Shown piece after piece: positions 26,001-37,474 of a stretch of DNA of 64,000 nucleotides (its first letter is position 1; the number at the start of each line of letters is the position of its first letter). A program made the position numbers and the translations under genes. Under the pieces are notes generated by a model that saw only the letters and a list, made by a program, of their open reading frames with translations, was not told where the DNA came from and ran no database searches. The DNA is taken from the NCBI RefSeq assembly GCF_047511655.1, contig NC_133392.1, positions 27,631,001 to 27,695,000 of the forward strand. The letters are read 5' to 3'. This DNA comes from Castor canadensis (taxonomy: Eukaryota > Chordata > Mammalia > Rodentia > Castoridae).

Positions 26001-26130
26001 CCTCTCCTCATTTAGAGTTACTTACCTCAGTCTGAATCATTCTTGTCCCAACCCACAATGGGACAGTGACACCAAAAAAAGATAAAAGCTTTCTTCTCAG
26101 GGACATATGCCTTTTTTTTGACTAGTCATG
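23060..26130. other. Repeat-poor part of the ARMH3 intron
   Basis: Apart from the L1 insertion at 24960-25385, I see no SINE or old repeat in about 3 kb, although SINEs are frequent on both sides. There is no coding frame of note. Stretches near 24290-24440 and 25560-25900 are moderate in GC with many homeodomain-like TAAT/ATTA cores, so conserved regulatory sequence is possible. Confidence 0.4.
24960..25385 (-). mobile_element. LINE-1 3' UTR insertion with 18-bp target duplication
   Basis: This is the reverse complement of the 3' UTR seen at about 30590-31020, with a T run at its left end. CTGTCAGGACCTACTTTT flanks it at 24942-24959 and 25386-25403. It is severely 5'-truncated and interrupts an otherwise repeat-poor island. 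Confidence 0.92.
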
Positions 26131-26139
26131 GTTTACTAA

Positions 26140-27312
26140 ACTTACTTTTTAACTTTATTGAAGTGTAATTAACATACAATGCAATATATTTATGTAAGCA
26201 CCATGATGATCAAGAATGTTCCCATTTCCCAAAAAGTTCCATTATACCACTTTGCAATTGGTCTTCACCCTGAGTCTGGGCCCTAAGCAAACAGTGATAA
26301 TGTTTATCATAGATTAATCTTTTATAGAATTTCATATAAATAAATTCATGTAATATATACTCAATATGTGCTCCATGTGATATTGTCTCCTTCCTGAAAT
26401 TCAAATACATTGTGATGCTGCTGGGTATTTATTTACCCAAGAGAAATGAAAATATTTGTCCATCCAAAGATTTGTGCACAAATGTTCATAGCAGCATTAT
26501 TCATGATAACCAGAAACTAAAAACAACCTAAATGTCCCATCATAGCCGAATGGATAAACAAAATGTGATCCAGAGCAGTATATAAAGGAATGAAGTGAGC
26601 CACGCATCAGTGACTCAGGCCTGTAATCCTAGCTGAGATTGGCAAGATCAAGGTCAGCCCAGGCGAATACTTCATGAGACCCCATTTCCAAAATAACCAG
26701 AGAAAAATGGACTAGAGGTATGACTCAAGAAGTAGAGCACCTGCTTTGTAAGCATGAAGTCCTGAGTTCAAACCCCATTCCCACATGCTACCATATAAAT
26801 GACTTTTTGTTTGTTCTATGGGATTTGAACTCAGGACTTCATGCTTGCTAAGCAGGCAAGCTACCACTTGAGTCACTCCACCAGCCCAAATGAATGACAT
26901 TATGCCGAGATGGGGATATAGTTCAGTAGTAGAGCACTTGCCTAGCATGTGCCACACCCTGAGTTCAAGCCCCAGCACCACAAAAACAAAAGAAGAAGAA
27001 GACAAAAAGGTAAATATTATGTTAAGTAAAAGATCACATATTATATGATCCAGTGTATTTGAAATATCTACAGTGGGTGAATGCAGAGAGATAAAAAGTA
27101 GATTAGTAATTGCTTAGGGCTGAGATTGGGGAGCAGGATGGATGGAGAGTGACTACTAATGAGCATGTTACTTCTTTTTGGGTTGATGAAAATGCCCTAA
27201 ACTTAGATCATGGTAGTAGTTCCATAACTATGTGAATTGTATTCTTGAATTGTATACTTTAAATGAATGATTTTATAATATGTACATTGCATCTCAAGAA
27301 AAATGTTAGTAA
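26140..27312. mobile_element. Ancient L1 fragments in both orientations, broken by three SINEs
   Basis: 26140-26400 is antisense old L1. From 26420 the sequence is sense-oriented (catagcagcattattcatg, gaatggataaacaaaatgtg), resumes at 27005 and runs to 27312 with a 3' end. SINEs at 26595-26790 (+), 26793-26888 (-) and 26908-27003 (+) split it. The change in orientation suggests inversion or two insertions. Confidence 0.65.
26595..27003. repeat. Three SINEs inside old L1
   Basis: Dimer (+) 26595-26790, tRNA-like (-) 26793-26888, ID (+) 26908-27003. Confidence 0.8.
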
Positions 27313-27326
27313 AAGAAACTGCTAGC

Positions 27327-27545
27327 TAGGTACTACCATGGCTCACATCTGTAATCCTAGCTACTCATGAGTAAGAGATCAGGAAGATTGTGGCTTGAGG
27401 CCAGCCCCTGGCAAATAGTTTGCGAGACCCTATCTTGAAAAACCCATCACAAAAAAGGGCTGGTGTAGTGGTAAGAGTGCCTGTCTAGCAAGTGTGAGGT
27501 CCTGAGTTCAAACCCCAGCACTGAAAAAAGAAAAAAAACCCAAAA
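27327..27545 (+). repeat. B1/tRNA dimer SINE
   Basis: catggctcacatctgtaatc through gttcaaaccccagcactgaa. Confidence 0.85.
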
Positions 27546-27711
27546 AACTGCCAAAGCATTTTCAAAAGTGATTGTGCCATTTTTCATTCCAAGTAATAAT
27601 GTGTAAGAATTCCAACTAGTCCATATCCTTGCCACACTTGGAATTATGAGTCTTTTTTTAGCCATTCCTGTGGGTATGTAGGACACTCATTTTTTAAAAT
27701 TAGTTTTAATT

Positions 27712-27810
27712 AGCTTTTTTTGGGGGGGGGTTGTTATAGTAGGGTTTGAACTCAGGTTCTTGAGTTTATTAGGCAGGCACTCTACCACTTGAGCCAAGCC
27801 CCCAGCCTTT
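27712..27810 (-). repeat. tRNA-derived SINE, antisense
   Basis: tagggtttgaactcaggttc and accacttgagccaagccccc. Confidence 0.8.
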
Positions 27811-28045
27811 GAGCAGTTTTTCAAGTGGCCATTATATATCTTCTTTTGAAGATCTAGTATCCAGATCATTTATTTATTTTAAAATTTTTTGTTATTTCTT
27901 TCTTATTGTCATTTGTGAGTTTTTGTATATTCAAGAATACACCAAGAACTTGGTTGCAAGTTCTTTGTCATATATACGTATTGCAAATATTTACTCCCAA
28001 GTCAAGCGCTTGTCTTTGCATCTTCTTAGTGATCTTAGTGATGTC

Positions 28046-28088
<43 letters not shown>

Positions 28089-28137
28089 AGAATTGAATCC
28101 AGGTCCAACTCTACCACTGAGCTAATTGCTGATCCCC
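28046..28137 (-). repeat. ID-like SINE remnant with (GT)n tail
   Basis: The GT microsatellite at 28049-28085 replaces the usual T-rich start; accactgagctaattgctga follows. Confidence 0.65.
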
Positions 28138-28769
28138 AGACATTTTTTATTAAGGTCAATTTTATTATAACTAGGTATTCATGAAGATGAATTTACTACT
28201 TTTTTATAGGAGCTGTGTTTTGTGTTTTATTTAATAAACTTTTATCTACTTCTACTTGCAGGATTTTTCACCTTTATTTTCTTCTGTAAGTTTTAGAGTT
28301 CTTGTTTTTACATTTTTAGTTCTATGATTCATTTTAGGTTAATTTTTTTGTGTGTTGTATGGTAAAAGTAAGTGTTCATTTCCCACTGTACCCCCCCCAA
28401 ATATCCAGTTGTTTTATTGCCATTTGTTGAAAAGACTATTTTTCCCCTCATTGGAATACCTTGGCATGTTGGTTTAAAAAAAAAAAAAAGTTCCATTAAC
28501 CATGTATATGCAGGTCCATTTCTGGACTCAGTTCTGTTCCATTGCTCTGTATGTCTAAATATGTCCATAATAGGTCTTTAGTAGGTCTGTAGTAAATCAT
28601 GAAATGAAGTCATAGAAGCCCTTTAATTTGTTATTTTTTAAAAATTGTTTTGAGTAGTCTGTGTTCTTTTGAAACTTGTCTGTTTAAAAAAAAAAAAAGC
28701 CTGCTGATAGTTTGATGGGAGTTGCATTAACTGTAAATCAACTTAGGGGAGAACTGATACCTTAATATT

Positions 28770-28862
28770 TTTTGAGGGTGTAGCTCAGTTGTACAACATG
28801 TGCTTAGCATGCACAAGGACTTGGGTTCAATCCCCAGCACCAAAAAGATAATAATGATAATA
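28770..28862 (+). repeat. ID SINE
   Basis: tgtagctcagttgtacaaca and gggttcaatccccagcacc. Confidence 0.8.
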
Positions 28863-29046
28863 ACATTGCTTTTAAATCCGTGAATATAAAACATCTCTTC
28901 ATTTATTTAGATCTTTTCACATTTTTTCAGAAGCGTTTTGTAGTTTTAGCATACTGCTTTGCACCTATTTAGTTTCTCTCAAAATATTTAATTTTAATGT
29001 TATATAAGTGGTATTTCTAATTTCAATTTTCAATTATTTGTGTACT

Positions 29047-29770
29047 CTCTTTTTTTTAGGGGTCTGCTATATAAACTAGGCTGGCTTCAAGTTCTTGATC
29101 CTCCTGCCTCAGACTCCTGAGTGCTGAGATTAAATGCTTGTGCCATCTTGCCTGACCTAATAATAGTTTTAATATTTTTCCTGTAACCCTGATTAACTCA
29201 TTAGTTCTTTTTTTTTTTTTTTTAAAAAGAGTTTTAGAAGGGTGGGGTCATGCTTTAAGTGGTAAAGCACCTGCCTAACAAGTACAAAGCCCTGAGTTCA
29301 TATCCCAGGACTGCTTAAAAAAAAATTCCTTAGAATTTTCTATGCTTACAATATATTATATATGAAAAATTCAGTTTTCTTTCAAATCTGTATACCTTTA
29401 ATTTCTTCTCTTTTTAATATTTTGTTTTTGGGAGGGTCTCGCTAACTTTGCTTGGGTTGGCCTGGAACTGAGATCCTCTTGCCTCCACCTCCTGAGTAAC
29501 TGAGATTGCAGGCATGTACCTCCATGACCAGCTTTTGATTTTTTTTTTTCTTGCCTTATTGCACTGACTGGGACCCCCAGTGCAGTGCTGATGTGCTGAG
29601 AGTAAACATCTTTGCTAGATCTTAAGGGGAAAGCATTTGGTCTCTCATCATTAATAACTTAGCTGTAAGTAAGGCTGTTCGTTTTATTTTGTTTTTTTGG
29701 TGCGAGGGATTAAACCCAGGGCTTCCCAAGTGATAGGCAGTTGTTCTGCCACTGAGCTATACCCTCACCC
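29047..29770. repeat. Cluster of four SINEs
   Basis: B1 (-) 29047-29160, tRNA-like (+) 29237-29325, B1 (-) 29405-29540, ID (-) 29685-29770. Confidence 0.75.
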
Positions 29771-30123
29771 TATGTATTTTCATAGATTCCTTTTATCAGA
29801 TTGAAGAAGTTCTCTTCTATGACAGATTTGCTGAGAGGTTTTATTATGGAGGGATATTGCTGTTCTGCATCTAGTGGGATGATCATAAGGATGATCATAT
29901 AGATTTTCTCCTTTATTCTGTTAATCTGGTCATTGATTTTTTTTAATCCAACCTTATGCTTCTGGAATAAACCCCTCTTGATAATGATATAGTATTCATT
30001 TTATGTATTACAGAATTTGAACTGCTAATATTTTGTTCTGTTTTTGTGTCAGTGTTTATGAAAGATATTAGTGTATAGTTTTTTTGTGATTTCTTTGGTT
30101 TAGTATTTAAAAATGCTGGCTTT

Positions 30124-31046
30124 TACACTGTTGGTGGGAATGTAAACCAGTACAACCACTCTGGAAAAAAATTTGGAGGCTACTTAAAAAGCTAAACATT
30201 GATCTACCATTTGATCCAGCAATACCACTCTTGGGGATATACCCAAAAGACTATGACACAGGTTACTCCAGAGGCACCTGCACACCCATAATAAACACCA
30301 TGTTTATTGTGGCACTATTCACAATAGCCAGGTTATGGAAACAGCCAAGATGCCCCACCACTGACAAATGGATTAAGAAAATGTGGTATCTATACACAAT
30401 GGAATTTTATGCAGCCATGAAGAAGAATGAAATGTTTTCATTTGCAGGTAAATGGATGGAATTGGAGAACATCATTCTGAGTGAGGTTAGCCTGGCCCAA
30501 AAGACCAAAAATTGTATGTTCTCCCTCATATGTGGACATTAGATCAAGGGCAAACACAACAAGGAGATTGGACTTTGAGCACATGATAAAAGCGAGAGCA
30601 CACAAGGGAGGGGTGAGGATAGGTAAGACACCTAAAAAGCTAGATAGCATTTGTTGCCCTCAACGCAGAGAAACTAAAGCAGATACCTTAAAAGCAACTG
30701 AGGCCAATAGGAAAAGGGGACCAGGAACTAGAGAAAAGGTTAGATCAAAAAGAATTAACCTAGGAGGTAACACACATGCACAGGAAATTAATGTGAGTCA
30801 ATGCCCTGTATAGCTATCCTTATCTCAACCAGCAAAAACCCTTGTTCCTTCCTATTATTGCTTATACTCTCTCTACAACAAAATTAGAAATAAGGGCAAA
30901 ATAGTTTCTGCTGGGTATTGAGGGGGTGGAGGGGAGAGGGAGGGGGCGGAGTGGGCGGTAAGGGAGGGGGTGGGGGCAGAGGGGAGAAATGACCCAAACC
31001 TTGTATGCACATATGAATAATAAAACAATAAAAAATAAGTAAAATA
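30124..31046 (+). mobile_element. LINE-1, 5'-truncated, with target duplication
   Basis: The C-terminal end of L1 ORF2 (through codons such as GKWMELENI) is followed by a 3' UTR with a G-rich polypurine tract (30921-30986) and an A-rich tail. AAAAATGCTGGCTTT flanks it at 30109-30123 and 31047-31061, a perfect 15-bp duplication, so the insertion is relatively young. It sits within an older antisense L1. Confidence 0.92.
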
Positions 31047-31061
31047 AAAAATGCTGGCTTT

Positions 31062-31472
31062 ATAAAATGAGTTGGGAAGTATTTTTCCTCCTCTGTTTTT
31101 AAAGAAGTTTATATAAAATTGATATAATTTGTTGCTTAATATTTTGTAGAATTCAACCAGTGAAGCCATAGCATCCCTACAAGTTTTCTTTGTAGGAAAA
31201 ATTATGCCCAGCATTTTATTAGGAAAAATTTCAAACCGAGTAAATTTGGAAAAAAATGTAGAGGGAGTACCTATACAACCGTCACCTACATTCTGTCATA
31301 TACATTTCTACTCTACTTGCATTATCACATAGCTGATCCATAGTCAGGATCTCTATCCATCAATCCATTTTATTTTTAAGCATTTCTGTAAATTACATAT
31401 TCTCTGTATATATTAGTAAAAGCATTATAATTATTAGTTCAGTTTCTGTAATAAATTAAGGGATAGTGGGGA
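31062..31472 (-). mobile_element. Old LINE-1 remnant, antisense, after the young L1
   Basis: Continues the antisense L1 interrupted at 30109 (tataaaatgagttgggaagt). It includes a segment at 31211-31400 that looks like a second old L1 3' end (cattatcacatagctgatcc). Confidence 0.5.
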
Positions 31473-32480
31473 TTTCTGGGTTTTTTTTCTTCTGAGGAAA
31501 ACTTTAATAAGGCATGCTTCTTAAAGTCTTAATAAAGACTTTAAGACTTGCTTCTTAAAGGTCAAAAAGGAAGGGCATCACTGGTGTTTTCTCAAAGCTG
31601 TCTGAGAAATAGAGATTGTGACAGACTGTATTCTTCCAGCCTTCTGGAGCCTTTTGGGAAAAGGGAAAGTGTTTGTCAAGTGAAAACATAGCTCTGCTGC
31701 GCATTGAGATCAGGACAGTTAGGTGGAAGCAATTGAGAGGGGCTTGGACCAGCCTGTCCCCTCATGGCTGGGGGCAGCCTCTGACTTGGGCCGGGCAGGA
31801 AACACCACTAGTTCTGCAGCCTCTGAACAATTGGCTTCTTTCTCTTTTAGGTTCTGAAACCTTTAGCTTGTGGGAAGGCAGGGCAGGGTGAGGGTATACA
31901 TGGTATTGGGGTTTCCCCACATCCACAGGTTGGGCTCAATCTCGGGACTATCCCCATCAGCATTGGGTTTTTTTTCCCCCAAAGGCAATTTTGGTGGTTC
32001 TACTACTCTGTCTGGTAAAGTTCTTCTTAGCCAGTGGCAGGTGCATGGTGGTGAAGGTTAAAAAAGGATTCATTCCCCATGTCTCAGTCTAGCAACTTCA
32101 GGACCTGGTCATTGAGGCAGTCCCTGAAGCAGAGATGTTGGAGTTTGAGGTCCAGGCACAGGTGGGGGAGTTGGAAAGACATGCTTCAGACGTACTTCCT
32201 CAAATACAAGGCTCTGACTGGATTGGGCAGGAGCAGCTTAGAGCCCCATTTGACACCTCCAGTCTTCTCTGGACTCCACCAAGTATCCCTGAAGAGATTT
32301 TCATCAGTCCCTGCCCTTGCATTTTGGGGACTGGGATTCTTGGGGGTCAAGAAGGAATGTATCCCAGACCATCTTCCTCCACATTTGCACAAAGCTCCCC
32401 CGCCCTTACTGGGATTTGTACTTATATTTTTTTCTATTTGTTATCGAGGCAGTTTTAGAAATTTCTGTCTTCAGAGAAGT
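31473..32480. other. Unassigned, less AT-rich block between L1 fragments
   Basis: About 1 kb with clearly higher GC than its L1 flanks. Several overlapping open frames (31673-31891, 32079-32528, 32135-32458 on +) show no family I recognise. One frame is glutamate- and valine-rich (around 32110-32200), then proline-rich. Options are a diverged processed pseudogene, an L1 5' region, or unique intron. No poly(A) tail or target duplication was seen. Confidence 0.3.
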
Positions 32481-33538
32481 TATTCATTCATTAGAGGTGT
32501 TGAATTTATAGGCATAAGTTGGTCATGATACTCCTTTTTTTCCTTGAAATGCCTATAGGGTTTATAGTGATATCTCCTGTCAATCATGATATGAGTAATA
32601 TATGTATACCTTTTCTCTTTTGAATTCTTTACCTGTCTGGCTAGCCATTTATCAATTTTACTAATCGTTTCAAAGAATCAGTTTTTGGTTTCAGTGATTT
32701 TTTTTCCTATATTTCATTGATTTATAGTTACCTTTCTTATTTCCTTGGTTCCCTTTGCTTTGGTTCAATTTGCTCTTCTTTTTCTAACTTAAGATGAAAT
32801 CAGGTCATTGATTTCAGAACTTTTTATTTTCTAATATAAAAATTCAGTGCTACAAATTTCCTGTGTTAGCAAAATCCCATAAATTGTGGTATGTTCTGTT
32901 TTCATTTTCATTCAGCTCAAAATATCTTCTCATTTCTCTTGTGATATTTAGAAATGTGTTGTTTTGTTTCTATTATTTGGGGATTTTCCAGATATATTTT
33001 TGTTATTAATTTCTTACTCAGTTCCCTGGTGGTCAGAAAATTTGTGGTATGATTCCAATTATTTTAAATTTATTAAGATTTGGAAAAAAATTTTGTTTAT
33101 GATCCAGCATATGTTCTGTCTTACTGAATATTCTGTGTGCACTTGAAAAGAATGTGTAAATTTTTCTATATATACCTTTTAGGTCAAGTAGGTTGGTAGT
33201 GTTAAAAGAAATCTCTACTGTTCTGTCTCTCTGAATTGTTCTATCAGTTACAGAGAGTAGTATCAAAACCTTCAACTATAATTGTACATTTTTCTATTTC
33301 TCCTTTCCATCTGTCAATTTTACTTCATTCAGAGTTTTGAAGCTCTATTATTAGGTTCATGTACATATAGGGTTGTTATGTTTCATGATAGTTGACTCCT
33401 TGATCCTGAAATTTCATTCTTAATATAGTGTTCCTTGATTTGATGTCTTCTTTGACAGATTTTGTATAGCATATCTATGGCCAGTTTTTAATTTCAACTT
33501 GTGTCTTTATATTTGAGATGGATTAATTTTATTTATTT

Positions 33539-33558
33539 ATAGATAGATAGATAGATAG
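33539..33558. repeat. (TAGA)n microsatellite
   Basis: Short run of TAGA units within old L1. Confidence 0.8.
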
Positions 33559-33798
33559 CCCGTAACTGGGTTTTGATTTTATATCCAGTCTGATAATCTC
33601 TTCCTTTTAATTGTATTTCTTTATAGTATAGCTGAGTTGAAAATCAAAAAATCTTTTTTTTTCCTGTATCTCCCATATCTGATAATAGTTCATTTCTTGT
33701 TTCTTTTTGTGCCTTCTTTTTGGCTTTATTGAGTATCTTGTGATTCTATTTTATGTCTTTTGTTGATGTTTTGGTTCTCTCTTCGTTTACCTTTTTTA

Positions 33799-33879
33799 TT
33801 TTTTTTTCATTTCTCTTTTATTATTCATATGTGCATACAAGGCTTGGTTCATTTCCCCACCGTGCCCGCCCCCCCCCCC
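33799..33879 (-). mobile_element. Tiny LINE-1 tail insertion with target duplication
   Basis: About 80 bp of the terminal L1 3' UTR (attattcatatgtgcatac motif and a pyrimidine tract) are flanked by TTTACCTTTTTTA at 33786-33798 and 33880-33892. It is a severely truncated retrotransposition event inside older antisense L1 sequence. Confidence 0.8.
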
Positions 33880-34021
33880 TTTACCTTTTTTAGTGGTTAA
33901 CAGCCTTGCAATAGTATTTCTTTTTGCCTCCTCTCCTTTTTATTATTGTTGTCATACATTTTTCTTCTAGGATTACATTATATTTAAAATGTTATTTTTT
34001 ATTTTAAAGAATCAATTACTG

Positions 34022-34225
34022 GAACTGGGGTGTGGCTCAAGTGGTAGAGAGCTTGCCGGTGCCCTGAGTTCGATCTCCAGTATCAAGGAAAAAAAGTCAA
34101 TAATTGGTGCCTTTCTATAATCCCAAGACTTGAAACACTGAGGCAGGAGGAGTAAGAGTTCAAGGCTAGCCTGGGCCATATGGCAAGTTCCAAGCTGGTC
34201 TACATATTAAGACCAAACACATAAA
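34022..34225 (+). repeat. tRNA-derived SINE plus B1
   Basis: tRNA-like unit 34022-34100, then a diverged B1 34105-34225. Confidence 0.7.
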
Positions 34226-36482
34226 ACCCAGGGAGTCAATTTTCTTTTTCCTTGTTTTTGCTACTTAACCATATATTTACCAATATACTTCTAGTGCTTT
34301 TTATTTCTATTTATAGAGCCAGGCGATATAATTTTTCTTCTGCCAGAACTTCTTTTAACATCTCTGTAGTGCCAAAACTGTTAGCAATACATTGTCTCAG
34401 ATTGTTTGAAAAGGTCTTTATTTCACCCTTATTTCTGAAAGATGCTTTTGCTGATATGGCAGTTTTTTTCTTCTGTCAGCTCAGATATCATTCCATTGTC
34501 TTCTGGCTTGTTTAGTTTGTGGCAAGAAATGTGAATATTTATCTTGTTCCTTTGTGTATAATGTGCCTACCTCCCCCCCCACCCCCGCCAGCTGCTTTTA
34601 ATATTCTTTCTTTTGGACTGGTTTTCAGCAATTCTATTTTGCTGTGTCTTGTATCTTTGCTCTTTATTGTGTTAATGGTTTTCATTAAATACTTGAACCT
34701 GTTTGGAATAGCTTACTCATGGCTAATTCCATCATCTTCTCATTTATGAATCTACTTTCTATTGACTGATGTTTCTCTTTCTTGTAGATCACATCTTTCT
34801 GCTGCTTGACATATCTGATAAGTTTTTATTGACTTTGTCATGTAACCGAGTGCTAGATTTTGTAGTCTTTCTTGCATATTGGACTTCATTCAAGAAGGCA
34901 CACTGTGGAACAGCATAATCCTTATGAAACTTTTTAATCTTCATTTGGGTAGGTTTAGAGTAGCCTTTACTCTAGATCTAGTTTAGTGCTACTACTAAGG
35001 TGTGACCTGCCTGGTGTTTCTTTTGAAACGCACTGGATAAATAAGTATTGTCCATTCTGTTCAGTCAAAATTCAAATACCTCCCAGGCTTGTGTGAGCTC
35101 TGAGAATCGTTCACTTTGCAGATCTTCACTCTTTTTTTTCCTTTGTGTGCACTGGTTGAGTTAGACACTACACATGCAAGTCCTTATTATTCAGAAACAG
35201 ATCCAATGGAAACACTATGCAAATTTTTGAGGCTCTTTCTCTGCCTGTCTTCCTCCTCCCTAATGATTTGCATCAAAAATTCCAGCTCCCTCTGCCTCCT
35301 GACTCAGTCTGTCTCTTCAGCCCGCAAGCCCTTTATGCTTACCTTATTTGTTTTCCTTTTCTCGGAAGGATTCCTATGCTGCACTGTCTGCTATCTAGTA
35401 AAGAACACTAGGTAGCAGACATTATGACTGCAAGTGGAATCCAATAACTGCCTTAAAATACTACATATACCCTGAATTACCCTCCTGAATGTTTTGAATT
35501 TCATACACTTTTCACCTTCCCTTGCATTAACTATTCATCTTCCTATTTTCATTCTCTTTCTTCCTTCCTCTTTTTTTCAGTTACTAGTGGGGAAAGTCTC
35601 AAATAGACATTAGAAACAGTATATAAATAACAGTATGCAAAGATGAATTTATTAAAAGGTATCCGATTTAACCATTTTCCCCTTCTATTCTTAGGCCTAA
35701 GTCCCAGTCTTAACACTGATACAAAGGCTTGATCCTCAGTCTCTCAAAACAGCAAAGAGTTAGAATACAAAGATCTTGAATCTCTATTATCCTGTCCTTT
35801 TAACCATTTGCTTGGCCACTGTGCACCTTTTAGACCATGTTCATGAGAACACACCCCAGCATCTAAAGGAAGTTTATAGTCTCCTCTGCATATTAGTTAG
35901 AGTAGGAGCTCATGAATCTGATTGTTTCTTCTTGTCTTTTGAGATGCAAATCTTTTAGTTGCTGAATGTAAACAAGTGCTAAAAGTATCCCAAAAAGACT
36001 TTGAACCTGGCTATTCAAAGATCACCATGTGTGCCTACTTAGATTGTTTTAAACAGTTAACCTAATGAGTGCACTGCTGCACAAGTGAGCTGAATTTATG
36101 CAGAATGGTATTTCAGAATGGAACAGACCTGATTTCTGAGAAACTGAATCTGTAGTTTGTGTATTTGAGGAGTTAAGTGACATTCTCCTTACCCTTTGCA
36201 TCTTTTGCTTATCCTTTGTTCAGAACTTTTTTTCTTCCCCATTGTCAGGGCTGAGCCTGAATAATCACCCTACAGGTGATTGGCCCTGATGGGAGCATCA
36301 GTGCCAGTCACAGACCTGTACAAGCGAATGGCTTTTCCTGCAGGGACTTTGCTATGCTAGTAGAAAATTTTGCACTCAGAATTAGCTATCACAGTAGTAT
36401 AAAGTGGAATAGGTGGAGGTGGTAGACAAGAGAGAAGAAACCTTGGATTCTTTAATTTTCCCTGTCTTAAAAGGTGTACTAA

Positions 36483-36799
36483 GGGCTCAAGGAGTGGCTC
36501 AAGGTGTAGGCCCTGAGTTCAAACTCCCACCACTACGGGGGGGGGGGGGGGGTGTGGAAATGATGTGGTAAGCCGGCCTCCCTTGGCTCACACCTGTAAT
36601 CCTATCCTAGCTACTCAGGAGGCAGAGATCAGGAGGTTCTCAGTTGGAAGCCAGCCTAGGCAAATAGTTTGCCAGACCCTATCTTGAAAAAATCCATCAC
36701 AAAAAAAGGGCTGGAATAGGCCCTGAGTTCAAGCCCCAGTACTGAAAACAAAACAAAACAAAAAAAAAACCATATATATATATATATATATATATATAT
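36483..36799 (+). repeat. SINE with G16 run, then dimer SINE ending in (TA)n
   Basis: A tRNA-like fragment at 36483-36536 ends in 16 G residues (36537-36552) instead of A. A dimer follows at 36572-36771 and runs into a (TA)n tract at 36772-36799. Confidence 0.8.
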
Positions 36800-37210
36800 G
36801 GTAGCATCTCAACCTCAGCGCCTATTTACTGTTCAGTTATTTAGTTTATTCTAAGCCATGCTTAGTGGTATTAGCTCAGCACTGCATGTGCTTGATTTCC
36901 CAATTGGCCTTGTAGCTTCATAAAGGCTGGGCTTAAGTCTGAGGGCTTTAGAAGCCTATCAGACTGCTGAGAACAATGCTAAGTGTTAAGAGTGCCAGGG
37001 TCTACCTCTAATCTTACCATGTGACCTTGATGAGAGATTCCTTTCCCTTTTAGTTGGGCCTGTGTTACTATATTAAGTCTATAAGCATGTTGAGTGTTTA
37101 CTAAGTTTCGCAGGACTCTGTTAGGCATTGTGAGAAATGTGTACTGTAATACTGTGTCTCTTCCTTTGGGGCAGTAAGAATCAATTTATGACATATTTCA
37201 GTGAGGAATC

Positions 37211-37240
37211 TAGTAGTAGTAGTAGTAGTAATAGTAGTAG
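37211..37240. repeat. (TAG)n trinucleotide repeat
   Basis: About nine TAG/AGT units with one interruption. Confidence 0.9.
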
Positions 37241-37474
37241 TGATGGTGGTGTGTTTGTTTCTTCAGGAGAAGGCCTGCCACTCTCCCTGTCTGCGCCTGC
37301 TATTGCACCATTCCTAGGATAATATGTGCTTTTTTCCATGCAAATCCCACACTGGGAAACCTGTAGGATGCAGGTATCTTCTGGAAATGTTAGGGGGAAT
37401 GGGGAGAGTTTGCTTGTTTATGGAACTAAGTCATTTTTCCCAACTTCAGGTCCAAAAAAGTATTGTTATTCCTT

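Larger units (their letters stand above)
27545..30108 (-). mobile_element. Old LINE-1 sequence, antisense, with SINE interruptions
   Basis: AT-rich antisense L1 ORF2-like sequence (for example tatgcttctggaataaacccc near 29957) is interrupted by SINEs at 27712, 28046, 28770, 29047, 29237, 29405 and 29685. It continues on the other side of the young L1 at 30124-31046. No frame survives. Confidence 0.65.
32500..34985 (-). mobile_element. Old LINE-1 sequence, antisense
   Basis: AT-rich sequence with antisense L1 hallmarks (gatgaaatcaggtcattg, tttttctatttctcctttcc). It is broken by the tiny L1 tail at 33799 and SINEs at 34022-34225. It likely represents the upstream part of the elements seen from 27.5 kb. 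No coding frame survives. Confidence 0.6.

Noticed and set aside
28049..28085. Frames with runs of Cys-Val or Thr-His codons
   Set aside because: They are translations of the (GT)n microsatellite.
30231..30542. 103-codon frame as a gene
   Set aside because: It is the C-terminal end of L1 ORF2 in a 5'-truncated copy.
37137..37322. Poly-serine open frame
   Set aside because: It is a translation of the (TAG)n/(AGT)n repeat.
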